Of a DNA stretch of 64,000 nucleotides, positions 1-9,809 are shown piece after piece; position 1 is the stretch's first letter; each line of letters begins with the position of its first letter. Origin of the DNA: Oscillospiraceae bacterium (GTDB lineage Bacteria; Bacillota; Clostridia; Oscillospirales; Ruminococcaceae). The notes under the pieces are model-generated. The model did no database searches and was not told the origin of the DNA. It saw only the letters and a list, made by a program, of their open reading frames with translations. A program made the translations under genes and the position numbers. The stretch covers positions 59,304 through 123,303 of the forward strand of contig JAFTZY010000038.1 in NCBI GenBank assembly GCA_017460955.1. Reading direction: 5' to 3'.

Positions 1-2014
1 GCGCATTCCCGAAGGGCTCGCGCATCAGGGGCAGGCTGTTGTTGTCCCGGAAGGAATCCTGGCACATCCGGCTCTGCTGCTGCGAGGACAGCTCCTGCAT
101 GATGAACTCCCACACGCCTTCCGTCTGATCCGACCGGGAGGTCAGGGCGATGGTGTAATTCATCCGGTAGCGTCCGCCGTTGCCGTTGGGATCCGGAAAT
201 CCCACGAAGGTCACATCCGCCCGGCGGAAGATGCCGGCCTTCATGTCGTGATACACGATCGGCTTGTCGATCGTCATCCGCGACAGGAGCGTATGGTCCT
301 CCCCGTAGGCCCACTCGAGCTGGTCCCAGTAGTCCTGCTGTGAGGCGTAGCGCTCCTCGGCCGTTTTGAGCGATCCGATGAGTGTCAGGAGCCCCGCGAA
401 GCTCCCGTCATCGAAATGGCAGGTCATGGTGTCCCGGTCGATGTACGCGCCCTGTCCGCCCAGGAGGAAGCTGTATTCCAGATCCTCCCGGGAAGCCGCC
501 GGCAGGATCTCCATCCCCTCGGGAACGGATTCGAGCATGGTCAGATACTCCGCCGGTGTGCGCCCCTCCTGCTCCCCAACGAACTCCGTCTTGGCACAGG
601 CGGTCTCAATGAGGAACGAAAAGCCGATCTGGTGGAGCTGTCCCTTGTATTTCAGCCCGTCGAGGATGTTCATAAAATAGGCACTTTCGTCAAAGCGCTC
701 CTCCTCCTCGAGCATCGGCCACAGGTCCGTCAGAAGTCCCTTGTTGGCAAGCTGCTGCACGGGCAGTCCGTCCATGCACAGGATATCCGGCACGGTCCCG
801 GCAAGGAGGTCATCGGTCAGGGCATCGTAGGTCTCCTGCGTGATATAGTAGTTCTTACCGCTCATGCCATAGCGCTGCTCCATGGAAAGCCCGGATCCCG
901 GTACGCTCTCCCCGGTATCCCAGGTACTGATCTTCGCGCCCCTTGCGTAATCCTTGACAAAAATGCGGTAATCGCTCTGCTCATGGTTGAAGCGGCAGAC
1001 ATCCTGCAAAAGCGCCGGTGCCAGATCCACCCCGGCAAGAGTGATGTACTGCACGCCCTGCGACTCCTCCTGCGTGCGGGGACGCAGACGGTAATAGCTT
1101 GAGGTATAGCCGGTATCCGGCGAGAAGTAGCCGATCAGGAAGGTCCCGTCCGGCAAGGTATATGACCTGAAAACATCCCCGAACAGGTCGGAGTTGACAT
1201 AGTCCACCAGCAGCTGCGTCTCCCCCTCGGCACTGACCCCGTAGATGCCGTCCGCCGAGTAGTACAGCTCGTATTCATTGCCGTCCATGAGCGCATGGAC
1301 CCCCTCCGGGAGCATCCCCTCGACGGGCTGTGCGGTCATTGCCTGTGCATCGAGCCGGTAGAGGTTTCCCCCGCCCATGAGCGCATACACATCCCCGGAT
1401 GCCCCCGTCACGACCGTTTCACACCAGTAGCTGTCCATGTCGATCGTGCCCTTGAAGGCAAGGTCGTCATCGAGCACACAGAGCGTCTGGGAGCCCTCCT
1501 CATCGGTGAGAAAGACGAACCAGTTCCCCTCCCCATCCATCCGCATCTGCCCCATCAGGATCCCCTCCGGGACGCTGTCGGGAAAGGGAATGCTTTCGGC
1601 AAGGGTCAGATCGTCGTTGTAGATTTCCATGACGCGCTGCTTGCCGTCATAGACATTGGTCCCCCGCTTGCGGTCGGTCGCCACATTATAGATCGCGCAC
1701 AGCCTGCCGTCGGGGAGGGTCGCAGCGCATACGCTCTCGTTCTGCTGCTCCTTCTCAAACTGCTCGTAGCTGCCGTCCTCCGGGTGGTACAGATACATCC
1801 GGACATCATAGTATTTATGATAGTACTCCATGACCACACCCTTGGGGGTCACCGCGACCGGATCGACCCGGATCCCGTTCATATCCACGGGCTCGGCCAC
1901 ATAGGACTGTGTGAGATCGACCTCGAGCGTTGCCCCCGTGCGCCGCTCACATCCGGCGCTCATACCGGACACGAGCAGGGCCGCTGTGAGCAAAGAAAGC
2001 CATCGTAATTTCAT
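1..2014 (-). CDS. Lipoprotein with extracellular solute-binding C-terminal part (partial, 3' end outside window)
   Basis: Reading the minus strand from the ATG at 2014 gives an open frame of about 671 codons that runs off the left edge, so the C-terminus is missing. The N-terminus is a signal peptide with a Cys at residue 22 (context MSAGC) that could be a lipobox, although the -3 residue is not the usual Leu. A GGAGGG Shine-Dalgarno lies about 8 bases before the ATG. Residues 30-330 are rich in Gly/Asp-turn beta segments resembling a beta-propeller. From about residue 340 the sequence resembles family 1 ABC solute-binding proteins (a GTVPDILCMDGLPV stretch, then a long helical part). Large lipoproteins of this sort in Ruminococcus are often annotated as extracellular solute-binding proteins. 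No permease genes are visible, so the substrate is unknown. Confidence 0.72.
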   Translation of the reverse strand, partial: MKLRWLSLLTAALLVSGMSAGCERRTGATLEVDLTQSYVAEPVDMNGIRVDPVAVTPKGVVMEYYHKYYDVRMYLYHPEDGSYEQFEKEQQNESVCAATLPDGRLCAIYNVATDRKRGTNVYDGKQRVMEIYNDDLTLAESIPFPDSVPEGILMGQMRMDGEGNWFVFLTDEEGSQTLCVLDDDLAFKGTIDMDSYWCETVVTGASGDVYALMGGGNLYRLDAQAMTAQPVEGMLPEGVHALMDGNEYELYYSADGIYGVSAEGETQLLVDYVNSDLFGDVFRSYTLPDGTFLIGYFSPDTGYTSSYYRLRPRTQEESQGVQYITLAGVDLAPALLQDVCRFNHEQSDYRIFVKDYARGAKISTWDTGESVPGSGLSMEQRYGMSGKNYYITQETYDALTDDLLAGTVPDILCMDGLPVQQLANKGLLTDLWPMLEEEERFDESAYFMNILDGLKYKGQLHQIGFSFLIETACAKTEFVGEQEGRTPAEYLTMLESVPEGMEILPAASREDLEYSFLLGGQGAYIDRDTMTCHFDDGSFAGLLTLIGSLKTAEERYASQQDYWDQLEWAYGEDHTLLSRMTIDKPIVYHDMKAGIFRRADVTFVGFPDPNGNGGRYRMNYTIALTSRSDQTEGVWEFIMQELSSQQQSRMCQDSFRDNNSLPLMREPFGNA

Positions 2015-2250
2015 ATGTTTTCCCTCCATCCTTCTCCCCTTGACCGGGGCTCTACTCCCTATACACACAGGGCAGCAGATTCCTGACAGAAATGCAGATT
2101 TTTTGCACAGAATCGGCAGGATGCACACATGTCCACAGGAGAATTTGTGCATTTTAGCAGAGCTTCCCCGGCGGCACACAGAAACGATGCTTCAATTTCT
2201 TCCATTTGCCGCCGCTATGGCAAAATGGGTATTTTTCTGCCGTGCGGGAC
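2015..2250. other. Intergenic region between divergent genes, no gene seen
   Basis: This stretch separates the minus-strand lipoprotein gene from the plus-strand MoxR operon promoter. I see no convincing promoter for the lipoprotein gene, no RNA gene and no repeat. It is more AT-rich than the flanking coding DNA, as expected for a regulatory region. Confidence 0.5.
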
Positions 2251-2279
2251 TTGCAATCTCCCGCAAAAAATGCTATAAT
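2251..2279 (+). promoter_or_regulatory. Sigma-A promoter of the moxR operon
   Basis: TTGCAA at 2251-2256 and TATAAT at 2274-2279 are separated by 17 bases, with a TGC extended -10. The moxR ATG lies 57 bases downstream behind a GAGAGGGATC ribosome site. Confidence 0.8.
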
Positions 2280-2336
2280 AGTAGGGTGCAGCAAAACTGC
2301 TGCCAAGTATTTGTACTGATATGAGAGGGATCCGCT

Positions 2337-3335
2337 ATGTCTTTCACCCGCAATGCAAAAACCATGCCCCTTCGTCCCGCACGCATCCAGGTGCGTCAGC
2401 CCGTGGTACATGACCTCATCATGGAGATCCAGAAGGCCGTGTGCGGCAAGAATGAGATCATCTTCAAGGTGCTGCTGGCGATCTTAGCGGGCGGGCATAT
2501 CCTTCTGGAGGATATGCCGGGCGTGGGCAAGACCACGCTCGCGCTGGCACTTTCCAGGAGCCTGGCGCTGTCCTGCAAGCGCATCCAGTTCACGCCGGAT
2601 GTCCTGCCGACGGATGTGACGGGCTTTACGGTGTACCAGGGTGCCGGGAAGGATTTTGAATTCCGGGAGGGCGCGGCCTTCTGCAACCTCCTGCTGGCCG
2701 ACGAGATCAACCGCACCTCCAGCAAGACGCAGTCGGCACTCCTCGAGCTGATGGAGGAGGGCGCTGTCACCATCGACGGCGTGACCCATCCCCTGCCGGA
2801 TCCCCACATTGTCATTGCCACCCAGAACCCCATCCACTGCGTCGGCACGCAGAAGCTCCCCGAGTCCCAGCTCGACCGCTTCCTGCTCCGGCTGTCCATG
2901 GGCTACCCCTCGAGCGAACAGGAGATCGCCCTGCTCAAGGCAAGGGAGCAGTCGAATCCCCTCGATGACGTGGTGCAGAAGGCCGATGCACGCGCCCTCC
3001 TTGCCATGCGCCGGGCGGTCAGTGAGGTCTATGTGAGCGATGACATTTACGGCTACATCGTAGCGCTGACGAACGCCACGCGCTCCCATGCCAAGCTCCG
3101 GCTCGGCATCAGTCCCCGCGGCTCGCTCGCGCTCATGCAGACGGCAAGGGCATGTGCCTTTGCACAGGGGCGGGATTATGTCCTGCCCGATGACGTGACG
3201 TACATCTGTGCGGATGTGTTTTGCCACCGCCTGATGCTGCGCGGCAGTGACGAGGATGCCGGAGGTGCGGCACAGGCTGTTGTGCAGGAGATCCTCGAGC
3301 AGGTGCCCGTCCCGCACACGGAGCCGGAACGATGA
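2337..3335 (+). CDS. MoxR-family AAA+ ATPase
   Basis: The 332-residue protein is a complete MoxR ATPase (AAA_3 domain, then a C-terminal lid). Walker A is PGVGKTT at residues 61-67, Walker B is LLLADE at 118-123, sensor 1 is ATQN at 161-164, and the LPESQLDRF arginine segment is at 174-182. MoxR proteins act as chaperone-like ATPases that assemble or activate partner complexes. This one is followed, with a 4-base overlap, by a DUF58 protein and then a transglutaminase membrane protein, the standard three-gene set. Its client is probably made in the same operon. The start is chosen from the GAGAGGGATC site and alignment of the N-terminus with the family. Confidence 0.92.
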   Translation: MSFTRNAKTMPLRPARIQVRQPVVHDLIMEIQKAVCGKNEIIFKVLLAILAGGHILLEDMPGVGKTTLALALSRSLALSCKRIQFTPDVLPTDVTGFTVYQGAGKDFEFREGAAFCNLLLADEINRTSSKTQSALLELMEEGAVTIDGVTHPLPDPHIVIATQNPIHCVGTQKLPESQLDRFLLRLSMGYPSSEQEIALLKAREQSNPLDDVVQKADARALLAMRRAVSEVYVSDDIYGYIVALTNATRSHAKLRLGISPRGSLALMQTARACAFAQGRDYVLPDDVTYICADVFCHRLMLRGSDEDAGGAAQAVVQEILEQVPVPHTEPER

Positions 3336-4489
3336 TCGGTGCTGTACTTGTCTATGCGCTGGTGCTCGTCTGCCTTGCTGTATTCTATGTGCTGTACACG
3401 GATTCGTTTGCGCTCATCATGCTCGTGTGCCTGCTCGTGCTGCCGCTCCTTTTGCGGCTGTGGGTGCGGCTCGCATGCCGCAGGGCGCGATGCTCCCTGA
3501 CAAGCAGTATACAGGCGTGTACACAGGGAGAGAGTATTCCCGTCACGCTCAGTGTGGCGTATCCGGGGCTGCTCTTTCTGCCAAGGGTCCAGGCCGCCGT
3601 GCGTGTCCAGCATGCCTTCAGCAATACCCCGGAGGTACTGCAGCTGCGTTTCCCGCTGCACGGGCGCAATACCACAAGGCTCACCTTCCATGTGCGTGCC
3701 GGGTACTGCGGTGCGGTGCGCATCCGCCTGACAGGCGTCCGCGGGTACGATCCGCTGCTCCTGAGCCGTGCAAGGCTCCGGACGGTGCTCCCGCAGACGG
3801 ATGTCATCATCCTGCCAAAGCCCGTTCCCGTGGAGCTCACCCGTGCGGCCCGTCCCGTGTACGCCCCGGACAGTGACCGCTATGCTGCACAGCCCGGGGA
3901 TGACCCGTCGGAGATCTATCGGATCCGGGAATACCAGCCCGGCGATCCGGTCGGACGCATCCACTGGAAGCTCACGGCCAGGACCGGCACCCCCTACCTC
4001 AAGGAGCTCGGCTACCCGGTGGAGGCATGCTGCCTGCTCCTGGTGCAGGCATCCCGGGAGGGGGACAGCGGGAGCCTGCAAAGCCTTGAAATGCTCATGA
4101 CGCTGGCCTATTCCCTGCCCCTGGCGCTCCTGCGCGCCGGGGAGCCCTTCCGCCTGGCCTGGTTCGATACGGACGGTGTGCTCCGGGAGCGCACGGCTTC
4201 GGAGGAGGGGGCACTCGCGCTCCTCTTCCGGGAGATCTACGAGAGCATCCGCACGGATGCCGTTCCGGTACACGCGGTCAGGGAGGGCTTCACCGGGCGG
4301 GAATTCTCCAGCGCCGTGCTCCTGACCAATGACAGCACCTGTGCGCTCCTGCCGCAGTGGGAGCAGGTCCTCCCCGCCAACGAGCGCACCTGTGTGCTCG
4401 TGACACGGGAGGAGGCGCCCGTGTCCGATACGGTGCGCATTCTGACTGCCGCGCCGGACCGTGCGCCCGTCATCAATCTGATCGTGTGA
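3332..4489 (+). CDS. DUF58 domain membrane protein
   Basis: The 385-residue protein has two N-terminal membrane helices (about 3-22 and 25-43) and the DUF58 signature at 200-226 (YQPGDPVGRIHWK, then TPYLKELGY). DUF58 proteins have a von Willebrand A-like fold and are almost always encoded beside MoxR ATPases, which are thought to act on them. The start codon overlaps the moxR stop, so translation is probably coupled. The exact biochemical role is unknown. A link to envelope assembly or stress is an inference from the family. Confidence 0.88.
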   Translation: MIGAVLVYALVLVCLAVFYVLYTDSFALIMLVCLLVLPLLLRLWVRLACRRARCSLTSSIQACTQGESIPVTLSVAYPGLLFLPRVQAAVRVQHAFSNTPEVLQLRFPLHGRNTTRLTFHVRAGYCGAVRIRLTGVRGYDPLLLSRARLRTVLPQTDVIILPKPVPVELTRAARPVYAPDSDRYAAQPGDDPSEIYRIREYQPGDPVGRIHWKLTARTGTPYLKELGYPVEACCLLLVQASREGDSGSLQSLEMLMTLAYSLPLALLRAGEPFRLAWFDTDGVLRERTASEEGALALLFREIYESIRTDAVPVHAVREGFTGREFSSAVLLTNDSTCALLPQWEQVLPANERTCVLVTREEAPVSDTVRILTAAPDRAPVINLIV

Positions 4490-4492
4490 GGG

Positions 4493-7129
4493 ATGTCCAT
4501 GAAGCAGCAAGCTTCACTGCCCGAGAGCGGCATACAAATTGAAAATACGCTTTCCATGGGCCTTCAGCGAAAGCCCCGGGCGGACATCGGCTGGTTCCCC
4601 GTGGTCCTGGCCGTGCTCGGACTGATCGGCAGTGTCTTTACCTTCCTGTCCATGTTCGGCCCTCTCTACCTGCCCATGCCCGTCTACTACTGCTGCGTGC
4701 TCGGCACTGCCTTCTTCTCCTTCCACGCCCTGCATCCGGGCGGCAAGCATCTGTCGATGCTCCCGGTGCTGGGAGGATACGGTCTTGCCATCTGGTTCCT
4801 GCGTGAGCATGTGGTCAGCGGACTGATGCTTTTGATGAACCGGATGTACCAGAGCATCTATCTGACGGACTGGACCTTCTTTGACATTGAGTTTCCGCCG
4901 GATGAGGCCATGCGGGTGACGGTCTTTCTGTGCGTGGTGATCGTCCCCGTTGCGGGACTGCTCAGCTATGCGGTGGTGCGCTACCACAATTTCTTTCTGA
5001 GCTTTCTGGTGACCTTCCCCATCGCAGAGCTCGGCTTCTTCTTCGGAATGGCCCCCCACCACGGCTTTGCATCGCTCCTCCTCGCCTTCTGGTGCGCATC
5101 GGCTGCCCTGCAGCTCTCCGGTGCAGGTGCGCTGCACGGCATGCAGGATCCCGGCTTTCTCCGGCGCCGCGGACGCTTCTACCCGGCTGCCGGGATGCGC
5201 TTTTTGCTCAGCCGCCGTGCCTCCCTCACCGTCTTTGTGCTCGCCCTGCTCCTGTGCATGGGCGCACAGCTCCTGCTCGATGTGACCCATTATGAGCGCC
5301 CGGATGCCGTGCGCGGGATGCGGACCTATTATCTGCAATACGCCTCGTCCATCGACTGGTCGGACCGGGACTCCGTGCTCGATTTCTTCAAGGGCCGCAG
5401 CGGTGATCTGCCGGACCGGGAGGAGATCTCCCTTGGCAATACCGATGCGCAGGAATACGAGGACGTTGCCGTCACGAGCGTGGCCTTCTCCGGGATCCCG
5501 CAGGGGCGCGTCTACCTGCGGCTTCGCTCCGCACACGCCTACAACAGCCAGAGCTGGACGGGACTGCCGGAGGAGGCCTATGCGGATCCCGTGTTCGATG
5601 TGTTCGATGCACTGGATTTCCACCCGCCGGAATTCCTCTATTACACCGGCACCGACAACCGCCGCATGCGCATGTCGATGTACAACACCACCGATACGCT
5701 CGGGCTGTGCGTGCCCTACGGCTTTCTGAAGTCGGAGGACGTGACCTGCCGGCGTGATGACAGCCTGGACACCGGCACCACGGTCTATACCTTCAGCGGC
5801 GGGACCGACTACGAGGAGGCCCTCTCCATGGCGGGTGCGGTCGAGCATGACCGGGTGGAGGACCTTCTGCCGAATGTCGCCCCGGAGCATGCCGCTGTCA
5901 TGGCACAGCTTGTCTCTGCCCATCCGGATACACGGGTCTGGGTCCAGGCGAAGGGGCAGCTCCTCCGGCATTATTACGCCGGTGCGGGCAATTCGACCAA
6001 TACCGCCGAGGCCGCCATACTGTGCGGCTGCGGCTACTCGGACGCGGTCTTTGCCAATGAGACCGCCCTGCCCGATTCCCCGGCTCTCGATGCCGTGCGG
6101 GCGCAGTACGCGGATCTCTTTGCAGGCTTCGATGCCCGCACCGCCTCTCCGGCAAGGACCATTGACGTCCTGCGTCAGCTCCGTGACAGGGTATGCCGGG
6201 AGGTCACCTACGATCTGGCACCGGGCCGCACACCCGCCGACCAGGATTTCACGGCGTTCTTCCTGCTCGAGAACCGCCGCGGCTACTGCCAGCACTATGC
6301 CACCGCCGGCACCGTGCTCGCCCGGATGGCGGGCATCCCGGCCCGGTACTGTGAGGGCTACATGATCGATTGCAGCCGCCCGGGTGTGCTCCGTGCGGTG
6401 GAAACGCCCGACGGCATCGCCTACACCGCCGATGTCCTCGACAGCAACGCCCATGCCTGGACGGAGATCTACCTTGACGGTATCGGCTGGATCCCGTTTG
6501 AATTCACCTACTCGTACTTCACGCCCGCTGTCTCCGATGCACAGAGCGTTCCGCCCGCTCCGGCACAGGCGCCGACACAGGCCGCGGCTGCACCCACGCA
6601 GGCGTCCACCGAAGCGCCCGCTAAGGAGACCGTGCCGGTCACACCGGCGCAGCCCTCGGACGACATGCAGCCGGATCCGGGCAGCAGCAGCCGCGTGCTC
6701 GGGACAGTCCTGCGCGTGCTGATCGTGCTTGCCGTCTGCCTTGCTGCCGTCACTGCACTGCTTGTGCGGCACAATGCGGTGCTGCGGCGCGATGAGGCAG
6801 CGTCCTCACAGGCGGATGCGCGTGCGGCGGCGCAGCATCTGTGGCACCGCACCGCGCAGATGCTCTCGCTGTGTGGCGTGCCCCCCGACGAGCCGACGCT
6901 CGCCGGACTCGAGGAGGAATGCTTTGACAAATGCGCGGATCTCCTCCCCGAGGAGGAGCTGCGCTTTGCAGCTGAGATCTGTGTGAGACTGCGCTACAGC
7001 AACCGCTCCGTCACGCCCGAGGAGCTCGAGGCGCTCCGTCAGGTCCGCATGCACCTGACAAATGCGCTCCGGGAGCGCTCCGGCGTGCGAAGAAAGCTTT
7101 ATATGCGCTGGATCCTGCATCTCTATTGA
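4493..7129 (+). CDS. Transglutaminase-like membrane protein (TgpA type)
   Basis: The 878-residue protein has about six N-terminal membrane helices, an external region, a transglutaminase core, an Ala/Pro/Thr-rich linker (about 680-735), one more helix and a cytoplasmic tail. The papain-like catalytic Cys is C599 (RRGYCQHYATA) and the His is H654 (NAHAWTE). The usual third acidic residue sits in PFEFT, i.e. Glu rather than Asp. This is the TgpA/DUF3488 layout, third partner of the MoxR-DUF58 set, beginning 3 bases after the DUF58 stop. ATG 4493 and ATG 4499 both fit the GTGAGGG ribosome site. The first is given here. The substrate is unknown. Confidence 0.88.
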   Translation: MSMKQQASLPESGIQIENTLSMGLQRKPRADIGWFPVVLAVLGLIGSVFTFLSMFGPLYLPMPVYYCCVLGTAFFSFHALHPGGKHLSMLPVLGGYGLAIWFLREHVVSGLMLLMNRMYQSIYLTDWTFFDIEFPPDEAMRVTVFLCVVIVPVAGLLSYAVVRYHNFFLSFLVTFPIAELGFFFGMAPHHGFASLLLAFWCASAALQLSGAGALHGMQDPGFLRRRGRFYPAAGMRFLLSRRASLTVFVLALLLCMGAQLLLDVTHYERPDAVRGMRTYYLQYASSIDWSDRDSVLDFFKGRSGDLPDREEISLGNTDAQEYEDVAVTSVAFSGIPQGRVYLRLRSAHAYNSQSWTGLPEEAYADPVFDVFDALDFHPPEFLYYTGTDNRRMRMSMYNTTDTLGLCVPYGFLKSEDVTCRRDDSLDTGTTVYTFSGGTDYEEALSMAGAVEHDRVEDLLPNVAPEHAAVMAQLVSAHPDTRVWVQAKGQLLRHYYAGAGNSTNTAEAAILCGCGYSDAVFANETALPDSPALDAVRAQYADLFAGFDARTASPARTIDVLRQLRDRVCREVTYDLAPGRTPADQDFTAFFLLENRRGYCQHYATAGTVLARMAGIPARYCEGYMIDCSRPGVLRAVETPDGIAYTADVLDSNAHAWTEIYLDGIGWIPFEFTYSYFTPAVSDAQSVPPAPAQAPTQAAAAPTQASTEAPAKETVPVTPAQPSDDMQPDPGSSSRVLGTVLRVLIVLAVCLAAVTALLVRHNAVLRRDEAASSQADARAAAQHLWHRTAQMLSLCGVPPDEPTLAGLEEECFDKCADLLPEEELRFAAEICVRLRYSNRSVTPEELEALRQVRMHLTNALRERSGVRRKLYMRWILHLY

Positions 7130-7159
7130 TCCATCGCCCTGATAATTGGAGGTCCTATT

Positions 7160-7738
7160 ATGAGACAACTTCTGAGCTGGAAGAACTGGAAAAGCTTCTG
7201 GTACACCAATCTGATCACCATCCTCACACTCGTCATCGGCATCGTCCTGACGGCGTGGCCGGATATTCTCTCGAAGATCTGTGTGATCTTCGGCATCGTG
7301 CTGTGCATCGGGGCCGTCGTGCTCTTTCTGATGCACCGCCGCTCGGAAAAGCCGCTTCTGTACTATGCCGTCATCGCACTGGTGGGCGGCATCCTGCTGT
7401 GCATCGTTCCGACGCTGCTCAAATTCCTCATTCCCATCTTCTTCGGCGGCTGGATCCTCATCAGCTCCTGCTCGGGTGCCTACCGCAACTACAGCTTCCG
7501 CCATGTCCACAGCAAATGGTGGGTGGGACTCGTGCTGTGCATCATCGGGATCCTCATCGGCATCTTCGTTGTGACCCGTCCCATGCAGGTGATGGATACC
7601 ACCATCCGCCTGATCGGCATTGCCATGATCGTGTTCTCCGCACTGCGGCTCGTCTCCGCCTTCCTCGGACGTGAGGGCTACCGCGCCGCTGAAGCAGAGT
7701 CCGAGGGCCGGGTCTACGAGACGACCATCGAGGAGTGA
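7160..7738 (+). CDS. DUF308 (HdeD-like) membrane protein
   Basis: The 192-residue protein consists mainly of six hydrophobic helices in three pairs, with short charged loops and a charged C-terminal tail (residues 170-192). This is the repeat pattern of the DUF308/HdeD family. Enterobacterial HdeD is linked to acid stress, but for Firmicutes members no function is established. It starts 30 bases after the transglutaminase gene behind TTGGAGG and probably belongs to the same transcription unit. A decayed relative of similar type occurs at 58152-58714. Confidence 0.82.
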   Translation: MRQLLSWKNWKSFWYTNLITILTLVIGIVLTAWPDILSKICVIFGIVLCIGAVVLFLMHRRSEKPLLYYAVIALVGGILLCIVPTLLKFLIPIFFGGWILISSCSGAYRNYSFRHVHSKWWVGLVLCIIGILIGIFVVTRPMQVMDTTIRLIGIAMIVFSALRLVSAFLGREGYRAAEAESEGRVYETTIEE

Positions 7739-7740
7739 CT

Positions 7741-8727
7741 ATGGAATATCGGATCAGTTTCGGAAACCACGCATTCTGTGTTCCGGGAGATGTGGTGGAC
7801 CATTACATACGCCTTGCCAGTGCCGAGCAGCTGCGTGTACTGCTCGTGCTGCTGCGCGACCCCGGACAGTCACCGGAGGCGATCGCCGCCTTCCTGCGTA
7901 TGGGCGAGGAGGCCGTGAGCGATGCCCTTGCCTTCTGGATGCAGGCCGGCATCCTCTCCGACGGGGAAGGTGCCCCAAAGCCGCAGTTCGCCTTTGCGCC
8001 GCCCCCCGCCGCGGAAAGCGCTCCCAAAGCCTCCGGGGAGCTTCCGGCCGTGCAGCGCTCGAGCCGGGAGATCAAGCTCGATCCGTCCGAGATCGTCCAC
8101 ATGCTCGAGGGATCGGGCTCCCTCAAGGACCTGTTCTTCCACGCCGAAAAGCTCCTGGGCACCCCGCTCAATCACATGGAGCAGCGCAGTCTGATCTGGA
8201 TGCACAGCTATCTGGGGCTGAGCTGCGACATCATCCTGACGCTCCTGGGGTACTGCATTTCCATCGACAAGCGCTCGCTCTCCTATGCCGAGGCCATCGC
8301 GGTGGCATGGGTCCGGGCGGACATCACCACACTCGATGCCGTGCAGGCAGAGATCGAGCGGCTCACGCAGTCCCATACCTTCACTTCTGCCATCCGCAAG
8401 CGCTTTGAGATGAAGCGCAGCCCCACCTCCCAGCAGAAGAAGTACATCGAGCAGTGGCAGTCCGCGGGCTACTCCATGGAGCTGATCGGCTATGCGTATG
8501 AGGTGACCGTCGAGAGCATCGACAAGCTCAATTTCAAATACATCGACAGTATCCTGCGCTCCTGGAGTGCCAAGGGCGTGCGCACCATAGAGGAGGCACA
8601 GAAGGAACGGCGCAATGCGCCCCCCGCCGCCGGCCGCCGGAAGAAGGAGCAGCTCTCGCAGAAGGAATATGATGAGATGCAGGAATATCTGAGCGTTGTG
8701 AACCGCTTTAAGGAGGAATCCACATGA
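7741..8727 (+). CDS. DnaD-like replication initiation protein
   Basis: The 328-residue protein has an N-terminal winged-helix-like part (1-75), a Pro/Ala-rich linker, and DnaD/DnaB_2 helical domains (about 100-270). The last carries the characteristic YI..IL..W pattern (YIDSILRSWSAKGV). DnaD proteins help DnaA and the helicase loader build the primosome. ATG 7741 is chosen because the AGGAG site at 7731-7735 gives a normal gap, whereas GTG 7735 would be too close. It overlaps the next gene, a DnaC-like loader, by 4 bases. That supports a functional pair like Bacillus DnaB/DnaD with DnaI. Confidence 0.85.
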   Translation: MEYRISFGNHAFCVPGDVVDHYIRLASAEQLRVLLVLLRDPGQSPEAIAAFLRMGEEAVSDALAFWMQAGILSDGEGAPKPQFAFAPPPAAESAPKASGELPAVQRSSREIKLDPSEIVHMLEGSGSLKDLFFHAEKLLGTPLNHMEQRSLIWMHSYLGLSCDIILTLLGYCISIDKRSLSYAEAIAVAWVRADITTLDAVQAEIERLTQSHTFTSAIRKRFEMKRSPTSQQKKYIEQWQSAGYSMELIGYAYEVTVESIDKLNFKYIDSILRSWSAKGVRTIEEAQKERRNAPPAAGRRKKEQLSQKEYDEMQEYLSVVNRFKEEST

Positions 8728-9713
8728 ACCAGAGCATTTTTCAGGAGGCCATGCGGACGGTCAACGAACGGCGTGTGCGTGCGCAGGCCGAGAACGAGCG
8801 GCGCTTCCGGGAGGTGAATGAAAAGCTCCCGCAGATCGCCGAGATCAACCACCAGCTCGCCCAGACGGCGACCAAGTTCTTCGAGGTCGTGAAAAGCGGC
8901 AGGGATGTGGAGGGACGCATCGAGGAGCTGCGCCGCCAGAATGAGCAGGCACAGGAAATGTCCTCGCGCATCCTGACGGAAAACGGCTACCCCGCCGATT
9001 ATCTCGATGTCCGCTACACCTGTGAGAAATGCCAGGATACCGGCTATTTTGAGGGACGCTACTGTGAGTGCCTGCAGCGGGCGATCGCCTCCGCCGGCAT
9101 TGCACGCATGAATGAGAATGCCCAGCTCAGGCTTTCGACCTTCGAGCAGTTCTCACTCGATTATTACCGCCTTCCCCGCACATCGGAGGACAAGGATACC
9201 TATGAGACGATGCAGAGGGTCTATCATTCCTGCCGCAAATATGCCGACTCCTTCACCGTACACTCTCCGAGCATCCTGTTCTACGGCCGCACGGGTGTGG
9301 GCAAGACCCACCTCTCCCTTGCCATCGCCGACAGGGTGCTTGCACAGGGCTACGATGTCATCTACGACTCGATCATCAACCTGCTCTCGCGTGTGGAGCG
9401 TGAGCATTTCGGGCGGGAGGAATCCGAGCTCGACACGCTCTCCCTCCTGCTCGGGACGGACCTTCTGATCCTCGACGATCTCGGCACCGAATGGAACACG
9501 CCCTTCTATGTGGCCACGATCTACAACATCGTCAACACCCGCATCAACAAGGGACTGCCCACGATCATCAACACCAATCTGGATCTTCTGGACCTGCGTT
9601 CGCGCTACGAGGAACGCATCGTCTCCCGTCTGTTTGCAGTCTATGAGACCATGAACATCGTCGGACCGGATATCCGGCTGCTCAAAAAGAAGCAGAACGG
9701 TCCTGCCCTATAA
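8724..9713 (+). CDS. DnaC/DnaI-like helicase loader ATPase
   Basis: The 329-residue protein has a coiled N-terminal helicase-binding region (1-95), a Cys cluster C100, C103, C114, C116 that probably binds zinc, and an AAA+ domain with Walker A GRTGVGKTH near 188-196 and Walker B LLILDDLG. The zinc knuckle followed by AAA+ matches the DnaI/DnaC loaders that place the replicative helicase on DNA. It overlaps the DnaD-like gene by 4 bases, consistent with co-translation. A terminator hairpin follows at 9721-9754. Confidence 0.9.
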   Translation: MNQSIFQEAMRTVNERRVRAQAENERRFREVNEKLPQIAEINHQLAQTATKFFEVVKSGRDVEGRIEELRRQNEQAQEMSSRILTENGYPADYLDVRYTCEKCQDTGYFEGRYCECLQRAIASAGIARMNENAQLRLSTFEQFSLDYYRLPRTSEDKDTYETMQRVYHSCRKYADSFTVHSPSILFYGRTGVGKTHLSLAIADRVLAQGYDVIYDSIINLLSRVEREHFGREESELDTLSLLLGTDLLILDDLGTEWNTPFYVATIYNIVNTRINKGLPTIINTNLDLLDLRSRYEERIVSRLFAVYETMNIVGPDIRLLKKKQNGPAL

Positions 9714-9720
9714 CGCAAAA

Positions 9721-9754
9721 GCCGGGTGCTTTCCCGTCCCGGAAAGCACCCGGC
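9721..9754. terminator. Bidirectional terminator between dnaC-like and MATE genes
   Basis: A perfect 14-bp stem (GCCGGGTGCTTTCC and its complement) with a 6-base loop. The A-run on its left gives a T-run for the minus-strand MATE transcript. On the plus strand the tail is T-poor, so it may work mainly for the minus strand. Confidence 0.8.
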
Positions 9755-9809
9755 TGTGTATTGGATCTCCTCGGAAACTCCCGAAGCACCGTCTTGCTAT
9801 TCTATAGGC

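Noticed and set aside
4514..6772. A 752-codon open frame on the minus strand opposite the transglutaminase gene
   Set aside because: It is an antisense shadow typical of GC-rich DNA: no ribosome site, no domain, low-complexity His/Arg/Gly composition, and the plus strand encodes a clear family protein.
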